Program-made: the position numbers and the translations under genes
Assembly (NCBI GenBank): GCA_041738295.1
Contig: JBGSQC010000125.1
Coordinates: forward strand, 1 to 20,676
Length of the DNA stretch: 20,676 bases
From: Zhengella sp041738295
GTDB taxonomy: Bacteria; Pseudomonadota; Alphaproteobacteria; Rhizobiales; Rhizobiaceae
Direction: 5' to 3'
Part shown: positions 7,200 to 14,451 of the stretch, in pieces
Layout: each line of letters begins with the position of its first letter
Position numbering within the stretch: the first letter of the stretch is position 1
Notes under the pieces: model-generated
Database searches by the model: none
Told to the model about the DNA's origin: nothing
What the model saw: the letters and a program-made list of their open reading frames with translations, nothing else

Positions 7200-7847
7200 T
7201 CAGAATTCTTGCGCCATGGCCGAAAGCCTGCCTCTGTCCTCGATGTGGATCATTCCCCGGTCGAGGCTGACGAGCCCCTTGGCGCGCATCGCATCAAGCC
7301 GGCGGCTTACCACCTCACGCGCCGAGCCGATGGCGGTCGCAATGGCCTGATGCGTCAGGTGCACCTCGCCCTTGCCATCCGCCCGTTCCAGCAACAGGGC
7401 GGCAAGCCGCGCCTCCACCTTGACGAAGGCCACCTGCTCGAGCACCCGCGTCACATCCGCCATGCGGTCGGCAAAGGCCTTGAACACGAAGGAACGGAAC
7501 CGCTCGGACCCCGCCATCAAATCAAGGAACAGGGCACGGGGGACGAGCGACATGGTGACCGGCGTTTCGGCCACCGCCTCGCCCGTATAATGTTGTCCGC
7601 CCATGAGCCCAAGGGTCGTCTGGATGCAGGTTTCGCCCGGTTCCACTGCATAGAGCAGGATTTCGCGGCCCGAGCGCCCCGTGAGGTAAACCGCCACACG
7701 CCCGGAGTGAACCAGTACGAAGCCCCTGGCTTCGTCACCCGGGCGGAACAGCACGGTGCCGGCCGGCACATCCTGCGGGCGCGTTGCTGCCTCCAGCCGG
7801 GTGCTGCTGTCCCTGTCGAGACCGTAGAGGCGTTCCAAACCTGTCAT
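7200..7847 (-). CDS. Crp/Fnr-family transcriptional regulator
   Basis: The product has 215 aa with the normal two-domain layout. Residues about 15-125 form the cyclic-nucleotide-binding-like beta-roll (GTVLFRPGDEARGFVLVHSGRVAVYL), followed by a long dimer helix. A winged helix-turn-helix lies at about 164-200, with LTHQAIATAIGSAREVVSRRL as recognition region. There is no N-terminal cysteine cluster, so it is not an oxygen-sensing Fnr with a 4Fe-4S cluster. The effector is unknown; Cys74 lies in the beta-roll. It diverges from the MaoC-type genes across an 86-nt gap and precedes the DUF2892 gene on the same strand, which is a likely target or operon partner. Confidence 0.92.
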   Translation of the reverse strand: MTGLERLYGLDRDSSTRLEAATRPQDVPAGTVLFRPGDEARGFVLVHSGRVAVYLTGRSGREILLYAVEPGETCIQTTLGLMGGQHYTGEAVAETPVTMSLVPRALFLDLMAGSERFRSFVFKAFADRMADVTRVLEQVAFVKVEARLAALLLERADGKGEVHLTHQAIATAIGSAREVVSRRLDAMRAKGLVSLDRGMIHIEDRGRLSAMAQEF

Positions 7848-7882
7848 CGGCTGGTGTCAACCCATCCCTGTTTCCGTCTTGC

Positions 7883-7895
7883 GCGATGCTATCGC
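7883..7895. promoter_or_regulatory. 13-bp dyad in the divergent Crp/Fnr - MaoC intergenic region
   Basis: GCGAT (7883-7887) and ATCGC (7891-7895) are perfect inverted copies around GCT. The dyad sits in the 86-nt region between the divergent genes, where an autoregulatory site would be expected. The arms are short and could arise by chance in GC-rich DNA. Confidence 0.25.
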
Positions 7896-7933
7896 ATGGC
7901 TATTGTGCCCGTCCACGCCAAAACGGATCCGCC

Positions 7934-8401
7934 ATGCCAGACCAATTTTACGCCTACGAAGATTTTGAACCCGGCATGGAGATCAGCTTCGGCACCTATG
8001 AAGTGACCGCCGACGAAATCCGCGAATTTGCGGAGCAATTCGATCCCCAACCGATGCATCTGGACGAGGACGCCGCCAAATCAGGTGTTCTGGGCGGCCT
8101 GTCGGCTTCGGGCTGGCACACGGCTGCCATGTGCATGCGCCTGATGTGCGACGGCTTCATCCTGCGCTCCACCTCGCAAGGCGCGCCCGGCGTCGACTAT
8201 CTCAACTGGAAGCGCCCGGTCATGGCCGGCGACACGCTGACCGGCAAGGCGATCATCCTGTCAAAGCGACGCTCTGCCTCACGGCCCACGCTGGGCTTCG
8301 TGCAGGTGAGAAACGAGTACTTCAACCAGCGCGGCGAACTCGTCTGCGAAATGGAGAATGCCGGCATCATGGGTATCCGCGATCCGGAGACGGCACTATG
8401 A
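7934..8401 (+). CDS. MaoC-fold (hot-dog) dehydratase, first of a pair
   Basis: The product has 155 aa, one hot-dog domain. FDPQPMHLDEDAAK (about residues 36-49) holds the Asp37/His42 pair characteristic of R-specific enoyl-CoA hydratases, and GLSASGWHTAA follows as in MaoC-like family members. RPVMAGDTLTGK and a C-terminal strand complete the fold. The expected reaction is reversible hydration of a trans-2-enoyl-CoA or a related thioester; the actual substrate is unknown. The start at 7934 is selected because the protein similarity begins there (MPDQFYAYEDF); the RBS is weak (GGATCCGCC region). Its stop codon overlaps the start of the next MaoC-type gene as ATGA. Confidence 0.92.
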   Translation: MPDQFYAYEDFEPGMEISFGTYEVTADEIREFAEQFDPQPMHLDEDAAKSGVLGGLSASGWHTAAMCMRLMCDGFILRSTSQGAPGVDYLNWKRPVMAGDTLTGKAIILSKRRSASRPTLGFVQVRNEYFNQRGELVCEMENAGIMGIRDPETAL

Positions 8402-8877
8402 TGACGCTGGAGGAAAAGCTCGTTCTCGGCGCGGTGCACCAGCTCGGCACCCACAACTTCACGCCGGAAGCCATCATGGCCTTTGCCAGCCGCTATGATC
8501 CGCAGCGCTTCCATTTGAGCGAGGAGGAAGCGGCCAAGACCCATTTCGGCCGCCTCTGCGCTTCGGGCTGGCACACCACCGCCGTCTGGATGAGCCGAAA
8601 TGTGGCCGGCGACAAGGTGATGGCCGAACGGCTGCGCCCCGAGGGCGAAACGCCGGTGGAATTCGGCCCTGCGCTCGGCCTGAAGAATGTGCGCTGGACG
8701 GTTCCTGTCTTTGCCGGGGACACGATCTCCTTCACCCGCTGCTTTGTCAGCCTGCGCCACCTCGACAAGCGGCCGGGCTGGTTCCTCGCTTCCAAGCATT
8801 GCGAGGCTTACAACCAGCAGGACCAGAAGGTGATGGAATTCGACAGCGCCCAGATGCTGCGCGACGGGCAGCCTTGA
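8398..8877 (+). CDS. MaoC-fold (hot-dog) dehydratase, second of a pair
   Basis: The product has 159 aa. YDPQRFHLSEEEAAK (about residues 33-47) keeps the catalytic Asp34/His39 pair, and RLCASGWHTTAVWM parallels the same region of the upstream protein. VPVFAGDTISFTR matches the strand before the last helix. It starts at ATG 8398, four bases inside the previous gene's end (ATGA), with GGAGA 7 nt upstream. This points to coupled translation and possibly a heterodimer. A next ATG at 8401 is the alternative. The two proteins are divergent paralogues. Confidence 0.92.
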   Translation: MMTLEEKLVLGAVHQLGTHNFTPEAIMAFASRYDPQRFHLSEEEAAKTHFGRLCASGWHTTAVWMSRNVAGDKVMAERLRPEGETPVEFGPALGLKNVRWTVPVFAGDTISFTRCFVSLRHLDKRPGWFLASKHCEAYNQQDQKVMEFDSAQMLRDGQP

Positions 8878-8979
8878 TCACGGACAGCAGAAAATCAGGA
8901 AAGGCTCCGCACCGCCTGCACGGATTCTGCTGACAGGCATGCCAAGCTACTGCGACCTGAAACAGGGACCCACGAATCC

Positions 8980-9435
8980 ATGAAATCCTTCCTCCTGCGC
9001 CTCGCGCGCGTCCTTGCCGGTTATATCGCTGCCGTTCTGGTTTCTTCCCAGATCGCGCTGGCCTTGCTGATGGCGACAGGCATCTACGAGGGCGGTGTTC
9101 GCAGTGCCTGGAATGGCGCAAGCCTCATGGCGCTTGCGGCCTATTTCACCGCACTGTTTTCCGCTGCGCCTGCAGCCGTCTTTCTCATCGGGCTGGAATG
9201 GCGGCATGTTTGCGCCCGGTTGCCATACGCAGCGGCTGGAGCGGCCACAGCCTTTCTCGCCTGCCTTATCCTGACCAGCGGCAATCTGCGCTCGATGGGG
9301 CTGGACTGGTCGTTCGTGGCCGTCTGCATGGCAGGCGGGGTTTTCGGCGGGCTGGCCTATTGGTGGCTGGCAGGGCGCAATGCCGGAAGGCCGGAATTCC
9401 TGCGGTTCAGAAGGAACCCTTCCCCGGAACGCTAG
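8980..9435 (+). CDS. Small membrane protein of unknown function, 151 aa
   Basis: Four hydrophobic spans are visible: about residues 5-33, 47-73, 81-99 and 108-130. A basic C-terminal tail (LRFRRNPSPER) suggests a cytoplasmic C-terminus. No family recognised. It begins at ATG 8980; an upstream CAGGGA is rather distant, so the RBS is uncertain. It lies 102 nt after the second MaoC-type gene and may or may not share its transcript. Its TAG stop (9433-9435) overlaps the TAG stop of the convergent apt gene through the palindrome CTAG. Confidence 0.65.
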   Translation: MKSFLLRLARVLAGYIAAVLVSSQIALALLMATGIYEGGVRSAWNGASLMALAAYFTALFSAAPAAVFLIGLEWRHVCARLPYAAAGAATAFLACLILTSGNLRSMGLDWSFVAVCMAGGVFGGLAYWWLAGRNAGRPEFLRFRRNPSPER

Positions 9436-9977
9436 TGCCCCTCGAATTCCACCAGCGTGCGCACATTGACGCCGAGCGCTTCCAGCTTGGAGCGCCCGCC
9501 CAGCTCCGGCAGGTCGATGACAAAGCAGGCCGATACCACATCGGCACCGATTCGCTGGAGCAGCTTCACGGCCGCTTCCGCCGTGCCGCCGGTGGCAATC
9601 AGGTCATCAACGAGGATCACCCGCTCGCCGGGCTTCACCGCATCCTTGTGCATTTCCATCTCGTCCAGGCCATATTCCAGGCTGTAGGCGATGGAGACGG
9701 TCTCGTGCGGCAGCTTGCCCTTCTTGCGAATAGGCACGAAGCCTGACGACAACTGGTGCGCCATGGCCCCGCCCAGGATGAAGCCGCGCGCCTCGATGCC
9801 GGCCACATGATCGACCTTTGACCCCGCCCAGGGCTGCACCATCTCGTCCACTGCCCGGCGGAAGGCACGCGCATTGCCGAGCATGGTGGTGATGTCACGA
9901 AAGATGATGCCCGGCTTCGGATAGTCATGGATCGCGCGGATGGAGGAGCGAAGGATCTCTTCAAGGCTGCGGTTCAT
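9432..9977 (-). CDS. apt: Adenine phosphoribosyltransferase
   Basis: The product has 181 aa, the usual length for Apt. It makes AMP and pyrophosphate from adenine and PRPP in the purine salvage pathway of the cytoplasm. The PRPP-binding motif VILVDDLIATGGT is at residues 120-132. YPKPGIIFRDIT near the N-terminus and GIEARGFILGGAMA (60-73) are characteristic of the family and contact the base. It starts at ATG 9977 with a weak GGGGAC upstream. It follows petC on the same strand, but a terminator separates them, so apt may rely on its own promoter; none was clear. Confidence 0.97.
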   Translation of the reverse strand: MNRSLEEILRSSIRAIHDYPKPGIIFRDITTMLGNARAFRRAVDEMVQPWAGSKVDHVAGIEARGFILGGAMAHQLSSGFVPIRKKGKLPHETVSIAYSLEYGLDEMEMHKDAVKPGERVILVDDLIATGGTAEAAVKLLQRIGADVVSACFVIDLPELGGRSKLEALGVNVRTLVEFEGH

Positions 9978-10068
9978 GAACGGGTCCCCGGTGTCGGCAA
10001 AAATGCCTCTTTGCCTTTCTTGCCAAGTCCTTCTCGAAAAGGAAAGTCCTACCCCAAAAGGTCAGCAC

Positions 10069-10099
10069 CAAAAGAAAAGGGCGGCCTGGAGCCGCCCTT
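10069..10099 (-). terminator. Rho-independent terminator after petC
   Basis: Read on the minus strand, AAGGGCGGC and GCCGCCCTT pair over 9 bp around a 5-nt loop, followed by TTCTTTT. It lies 26 nt after the cytochrome c1 stop codon and marks the end of the petABC transcript before apt. Confidence 0.85.
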
Positions 10100-10124
10100 G
10101 CCGAACCCTTGAGTGCGTCACGCC

Positions 10125-10985
<861 letters not shown>

Positions 10986-11014
10986 TGTATCAGTCCTTAT
11001 GAAGCTTTTGCGTC

Positions 11015-12265
11015 TCAGCTCTTGGCTTCGCCAAGCACGGATTCGGTGATCGAGTTCGGCATGCGCTTCGGCGTCTCGATCAGGCCGAGAACCGGCAAGA
11101 TGATGAGGAAGAAGGCGAAGTAGTAGAACGTTCCGATCTGGGCCATCAGCGTGTAGGCACCTTCTGCCGGCTTGGCGCCAAGCCAGCCGAGGAAGATCGC
11201 ATTGGCGACAAAGATCCAGAAGAACAGCTTGTACCAGGGACGGTACACAGCCGAACGCACCTTGGAGGTGTCGAGCCAGGGCAGCACGAACAGCACTGCA
11301 ATGGACGCGAACATCGCCAGCACGCCGCCGAGCTTGGAGTCGATCGGTCCGATGTTGAAGGTGATGGCGCGCAGGATCGCGTAGAACGGCAGGTAATACC
11401 ATTCCGGCACGATGTGGGCCGGCGTCTTCAGCGGATCTGCCATCAGGTAGTTGTCCGGATGGCCGAGGAAGTTCGGCATGTAGAAGACGAAATAGGCATA
11501 GACCGCCAGGAACACGACCATGGCGAAGGCATCCTTCACGGTGGCGTAGGGCGTGAAGGGAACCGTGTCGGTCTTGTGCTTCACTTCAATGCCGGTCGGG
11601 TTGGTCTGGCCGGTCACATGCAGCGCCCAGACGTGCAGGATGACGACGCCGACGATCATGAAGGGCAGCAGGTAATGCAGCGAGAAGAAGCGGTTCAGCG
11701 TCGGATTGTCGACTGCAAAGCCGCCGAGCAGGAACTGCTGGATCCACTCGCCCACCACCGGGAAGGCGGTGAAGAAGCCGGTGATGACGGTCGCGCCCCA
11801 GAAGGACATCTGGCCCCAGGGAAGCACGTAGCCCATGAAGCCCGTGGCCATCATCAGGAAGAAGATCAGCACGCCGAGGATCCACAGCAGCTCGCGCGGA
11901 GCCTTGTAGGAGCCGTAATACATGCCGCGGAAAATGTGGATATAGACGGCGATGAAGAAGAAGGACGCGCCGTTGGCATGCATGTAGCGCAGCAGCCAGC
12001 CGGAGTTCACGTCACGCATGATCTTTTCGACCGAATCGAAGGCCAGCGACGTGTCCGAGGCGTAGTGCATGGCGAGCACGATGCCGGTCAGGATCTGGAT
12101 GACCAGCATGATCGCGAGGATGCCACCAAACGTGTAGGCGTAGTTGAGGTTGCGCGGCACCGGAAAGGCGACGAAGCTGTCATAGACCAGGCGCGGCAAG
12201 GGCATGCGCGCATCGAACCACTTCTCGATACCGGTTTTCGGCGTGTAGCTGGAATGTCCGCTCAT
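11015..12265 (-). CDS. petB: Cytochrome b of the cytochrome bc1 complex
   Basis: The product has 416 aa with eight membrane spans. Two histidine pairs that bind haems bL and bH are visible: His96 and His110 in the second span, His197 and His211 in the fourth. GYVLPWGQMSFWGATV lines the quinol-oxidation site, and PEWY (287-290) is the conserved Qo-site loop. It carries both quinone sites of the complex in the inner membrane. The start at 12265 has AAGGGA about 10 nt upstream. It lies 14 nt after petA and 29 nt before petC, consistent with a single transcript. Confidence 0.98.
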   Translation of the reverse strand: MSGHSSYTPKTGIEKWFDARMPLPRLVYDSFVAFPVPRNLNYAYTFGGILAIMLVIQILTGIVLAMHYASDTSLAFDSVEKIMRDVNSGWLLRYMHANGASFFFIAVYIHIFRGMYYGSYKAPRELLWILGVLIFFLMMATGFMGYVLPWGQMSFWGATVITGFFTAFPVVGEWIQQFLLGGFAVDNPTLNRFFSLHYLLPFMIVGVVILHVWALHVTGQTNPTGIEVKHKTDTVPFTPYATVKDAFAMVVFLAVYAYFVFYMPNFLGHPDNYLMADPLKTPAHIVPEWYYLPFYAILRAITFNIGPIDSKLGGVLAMFASIAVLFVLPWLDTSKVRSAVYRPWYKLFFWIFVANAIFLGWLGAKPAEGAYTLMAQIGTFYYFAFFLIILPVLGLIETPKRMPNSITESVLGEAKS

Positions 12266-12279
12266 TGTTTTTGTGTCCC

Positions 12280-12843
12280 TTACCCGATCCGGATCGTTGT
12301 GTCGGAGATGAATGCAAGCAGCGGCACCGGCAGGTTTTCTGGTGCCGGACCTTTGCGGATACGGCCTGCCGTATCGTAGTGCGAGCCGTGGCAGGGGCAG
12401 AACCAGCCGCCGAAATCACCGGCCTGGCCAAGCGGCACGCAGCCCAGATGCGTGCAGACGCCGATCTGGACCAGAAGCGATTCCTTGTCCTTGGAAGCAA
12501 TGCGGGCATCATCGGTGGCGGCAGCATCGGCCGGCAGGTTGGCATTGCGGGCAACCGGGTCCTTGAGGTCGGTCAGGGCAACGGCCTTGGCCTCTTCCAC
12601 TTCCTTGGCGGTGCGGTTGCGGATGAACACCGGCTTGCCGCGCCACTTGACGGTCATCGACATGCCTTCCTCGAGGGCGGCAACGTCAACCTCGATCGAC
12701 GACAGGGCGCGCGTTGAGGCGTCCGGCTGCATCTGGTCGATGAACGGCCAGACAGCGCCGGCAACGCCGACAACCCCGGCCATTCCGGTTGCCACATAGA
12801 GGAAATCGCGGCGGTTCGGTTCGCTCACTTCGTTTGCGCTCAC
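12280..12843 (-). CDS. petA: Rieske iron-sulfur subunit of the cytochrome bc1 complex
   Basis: The product has 187 aa when started at GTG 12843. The twin-arginine-like NRRDFLYVATG (about residues 10-20) precedes the single N-terminal membrane anchor (to about 36). The 2Fe-2S cluster ligands lie in CTHLGC (Cys130, His132, disulfide Cys135) and CPCHGSHYD (Cys149, Cys151, His152). It moves electrons from quinol to cytochrome c1. GTG was chosen because AGAAGGAAC sits 8 nt upstream and the family N-terminus begins there. The open frame continues to an ATG at 13041, but that extension lacks family features and runs through the promoter region. First gene of petABC. Confidence 0.96.
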   Translation of the reverse strand: MSANEVSEPNRRDFLYVATGMAGVVGVAGAVWPFIDQMQPDASTRALSSIEVDVAALEEGMSMTVKWRGKPVFIRNRTAKEVEEAKAVALTDLKDPVARNANLPADAAATDDARIASKDKESLLVQIGVCTHLGCVPLGQAGDFGGWFCPCHGSHYDTAGRIRKGPAPENLPVPLLAFISDTTIRIG

Positions 12844-12996
12844 GGAAAAAGTTCCTTCTGCCAAAGACAGCCGGATGCGCCCCCCTTCATTTCCCTTGTC
12901 CTGACCTGCGGCCACGGCAAAAGCCCCGGAAGGGTACCCCCGGCATTTTCGAATGCTTCTAGTGAGGAAGGGTGGGCTTGTCCAGACTCGAGAAAG

Positions 12997-13026
12997 GTAT
13001 GACGTCGATTTGTCGCGTTCTTTCAA
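12997..13026 (-). promoter_or_regulatory. Candidate promoter of petABC
   Basis: On the minus strand TTGAAA (13026-13021) and TCATAC (13002-12997) are separated by 18 nt. It lies about 150 nt before the petA start, in a 216-nt gap after the upstream gene. The match is only moderate, and no terminator for the upstream cassette was recognised in the gap, so read-through into petA is also possible. Confidence 0.25.
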
Positions 13027-13059
13027 CAACAAGTCCGGCAAGGCTGCAGACCGTCTTTT

Positions 13060-13368
13060 TCAGCTCGCTCCGAGCCGTGCCAGCACCTCGGAAGGGATGC
13101 CCATTTCGGCTATGATTTGCGTGTGCCGGCGCAGGCCGATCACCTCGCGCTGGATGATCAGCGCATGCACCGCCCTGGCCGCCGCCTTCAGGATTTCGGG
13201 CCGGGCCGGATCATCGCGCGGCGTTGCCTTCAGCAGCACCAGGGCCGCTTCTGCCTTGCGCCCGGCAATGCCGAGTGCCGCTGCCATCTCGCCCGCCATC
13301 TCGTAGCGCAGCGCTGCGGCCAGCGGGTCATCCTTCATCGGGTCGGATTGGGGCGGACGCACAGCCAT
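13060..13368 (-). CDS. Small helical protein, DUF6665-like, 102 aa
   Basis: The protein is predominantly helical and cytoplasmic. The pattern ALRYEMAGEMAAALGIAGRK, then ALIIQREVIGLRRH, then IPSEVLARLGAS at the C-terminus matches what I remember of DUF6665 proteins of Hyphomicrobiales; function is unknown. The start at 13368 is preceded by GAGGG 7 nt upstream, which itself follows the TGA of the ATP-grasp frame by one base. It is 9 nt from that gene and so very likely the last gene of the ABC / ATP-grasp transcript. An internal ATG at 13338 is the alternative start. Confidence 0.7.
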   Translation of the reverse strand: MAVRPPQSDPMKDDPLAAALRYEMAGEMAAALGIAGRKAEAALVLLKATPRDDPARPEILKAAARAVHALIIQREVIGLRRHTQIIAEMGIPSEVLARLGAS

Positions 13369-13377
13369 GACCAGCCC

Positions 13378-14451
13378 TCAGCCCTGGGCAATCGCCGCAA
13401 CAAGATGATCGTAGAAGGCCTCGACCCGCGCCAGTGCCTCCGGTGACGAGGCAGCGAAGTTCCTCAGGCCCGGCGCCGAATTGATCTCGATGATCCAGAA
13501 CCGGTCCGGCGCATCGGTGATCGAGCTTGCCATGATGTCCACGCCGCAGAGCCTGAGGCCTGCCGCAGCAGCAGCCCTGACCGCAATATCCACGAACGCC
13601 GGATGCAAGGTGTCGGTGTGGTCCACCGCCTCTCCGCCTGACGAGAGATTGGCATTGGCCGTCAGCACCACGCGCTGGCCGGCAGGCGGAACAGACGCCG
13701 GGGAAAGGCCCTGGCGCAGCAGCTCCTTCACGATGCGCGGATCATCGGCCTTCAGGTTGGCAGGCCTGCCCGAGCGCTCCAGCCGGTCAAGCGCGGCAGA
13801 CGCAAGCGCCGAAACGCTGGAGGTGCCGTCAGCCAGAACGGTGAAAGGGCTGCGCTCATAGGCCGCCATCACCTTGCCGTCGAGCACAAGGATGCGGAAA
13901 TCCTTGCCGGTCGCAGGCGTCTGCAGCAGCACCGTCTCCTCGGTGGCAAACAGCACCGCCAGCGTCTCGAAAAGTTCTTCGAGGCTGGCCACCTTGGCAA
14001 CGCCCTGTCCGCCGGAGCCTTCATTGGGCTTCAGGAACAGCGGAAAGCCATGGCGTGCGGCGAAATCCAGTGCGCGCTCGGCAAAGCCGAGGCTTGACGC
14101 CATGACCGGGTTCTTGATGGCAAGTTCTGCCTTGAACGACGGCGAGAACAGCAGCACGCCTTCGGGCACCGGAAAGCCTTCCGAGCCGAGCAGCCGCGCC
14201 GCATAATCCTTGTCCTTGGCGAGCGCCGAAGCCCCCTGCCCGTTGATGTCAAAGGCTGTGCCCATGAACTGCGAACGCGTGCCGTCTGCCCGTTCGACAT
14301 GACCGGAATAGCCGAACTGCGGATCAACCCTCAGCGTGACACCCTGTGCAGCGCAGGCACGGTGAAGCTGGGCCGGCACAAAATGCTTTCGCGCCTCGTC
14401 CGCCGTCAGGATCCGGTGCAGCCCCTGCGGCTCAGGCCTGTTGAAGTTCAT
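13378..14451 (-). CDS. ATP-grasp ligase (cyanophycin-synthetase-like), probable independent gene inside the 980-codon frame
   Basis: Started at ATG 14451, the protein has 357 aa; an adjoining ATG at 14454 would add one Met. GGAGG at 14462-14458 gives a near-ideal RBS. ATP-grasp features: Lys141-Pro142 and the Gly-rich loop NEGSGGQG (143-150), GKDFRILVLDG (182-192), LSSGGEAVDHT (269-279), and the metal-binding Asp305 and Glu322/Asn324 (IIEINSAPGLR). This order is closest to the ATP-grasp domain of cyanophycin and glutathione synthetases, which join a carboxylate to an amine through an acyl phosphate. The Mur-ligase half of cyanophycin synthetase is absent, so it is not a cyanophycin synthetase itself. 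Its substrates are unknown. Encoded directly after an exporter pair, it may make or modify the exported compound. Confidence 0.6.
   Translation of the reverse strand: MNFNRPEPQGLHRILTADEARKHFVPAQLHRACAAQGVTLRVDPQFGYSGHVERADGTRSQFMGTAFDINGQGASALAKDKDYAARLLGSEGFPVPEGVLLFSPSFKAELAIKNPVMASSLGFAERALDFAARHGFPLFLKPNEGSGGQGVAKVASLEELFETLAVLFATEETVLLQTPATGKDFRILVLDGKVMAAYERSPFTVLADGTSSVSALASAALDRLERSGRPANLKADDPRIVKELLRQGLSPASVPPAGQRVVLTANANLSSGGEAVDHTDTLHPAFVDIAVRAAAAAGLRLCGVDIMASSITDAPDRFWIIEINSAPGLRNFAASSPEALARVEAFYDHLVAAIAQG

Noticed and set aside
12930..12956. Possible terminator hairpin (GCCCCGG ... CCGGC around GGGTACCC) upstream of petA
   Set aside because: The outer arms do not pair beyond a few bases, so it cannot be supported as a terminator.
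12844..13041. Longer Rieske protein starting at ATG 13041
   Set aside because: The extension lacks conserved features and crosses the likely promoter region; GTG 12843 has a strong RBS and gives the family N-terminus with its twin-arginine-like signal.
13060..14451. Graspetide-type peptide biosynthesis (ATP-grasp ligase, transporter and small precursor)
   Set aside because: The small downstream protein has no repeated Thr/Glu/Asp core motif and looks like a folded helical domain; the ligase resembles cyanophycin synthetase rather than known peptide-crosslinking ligases, and no other precursor-like ORF was seen.
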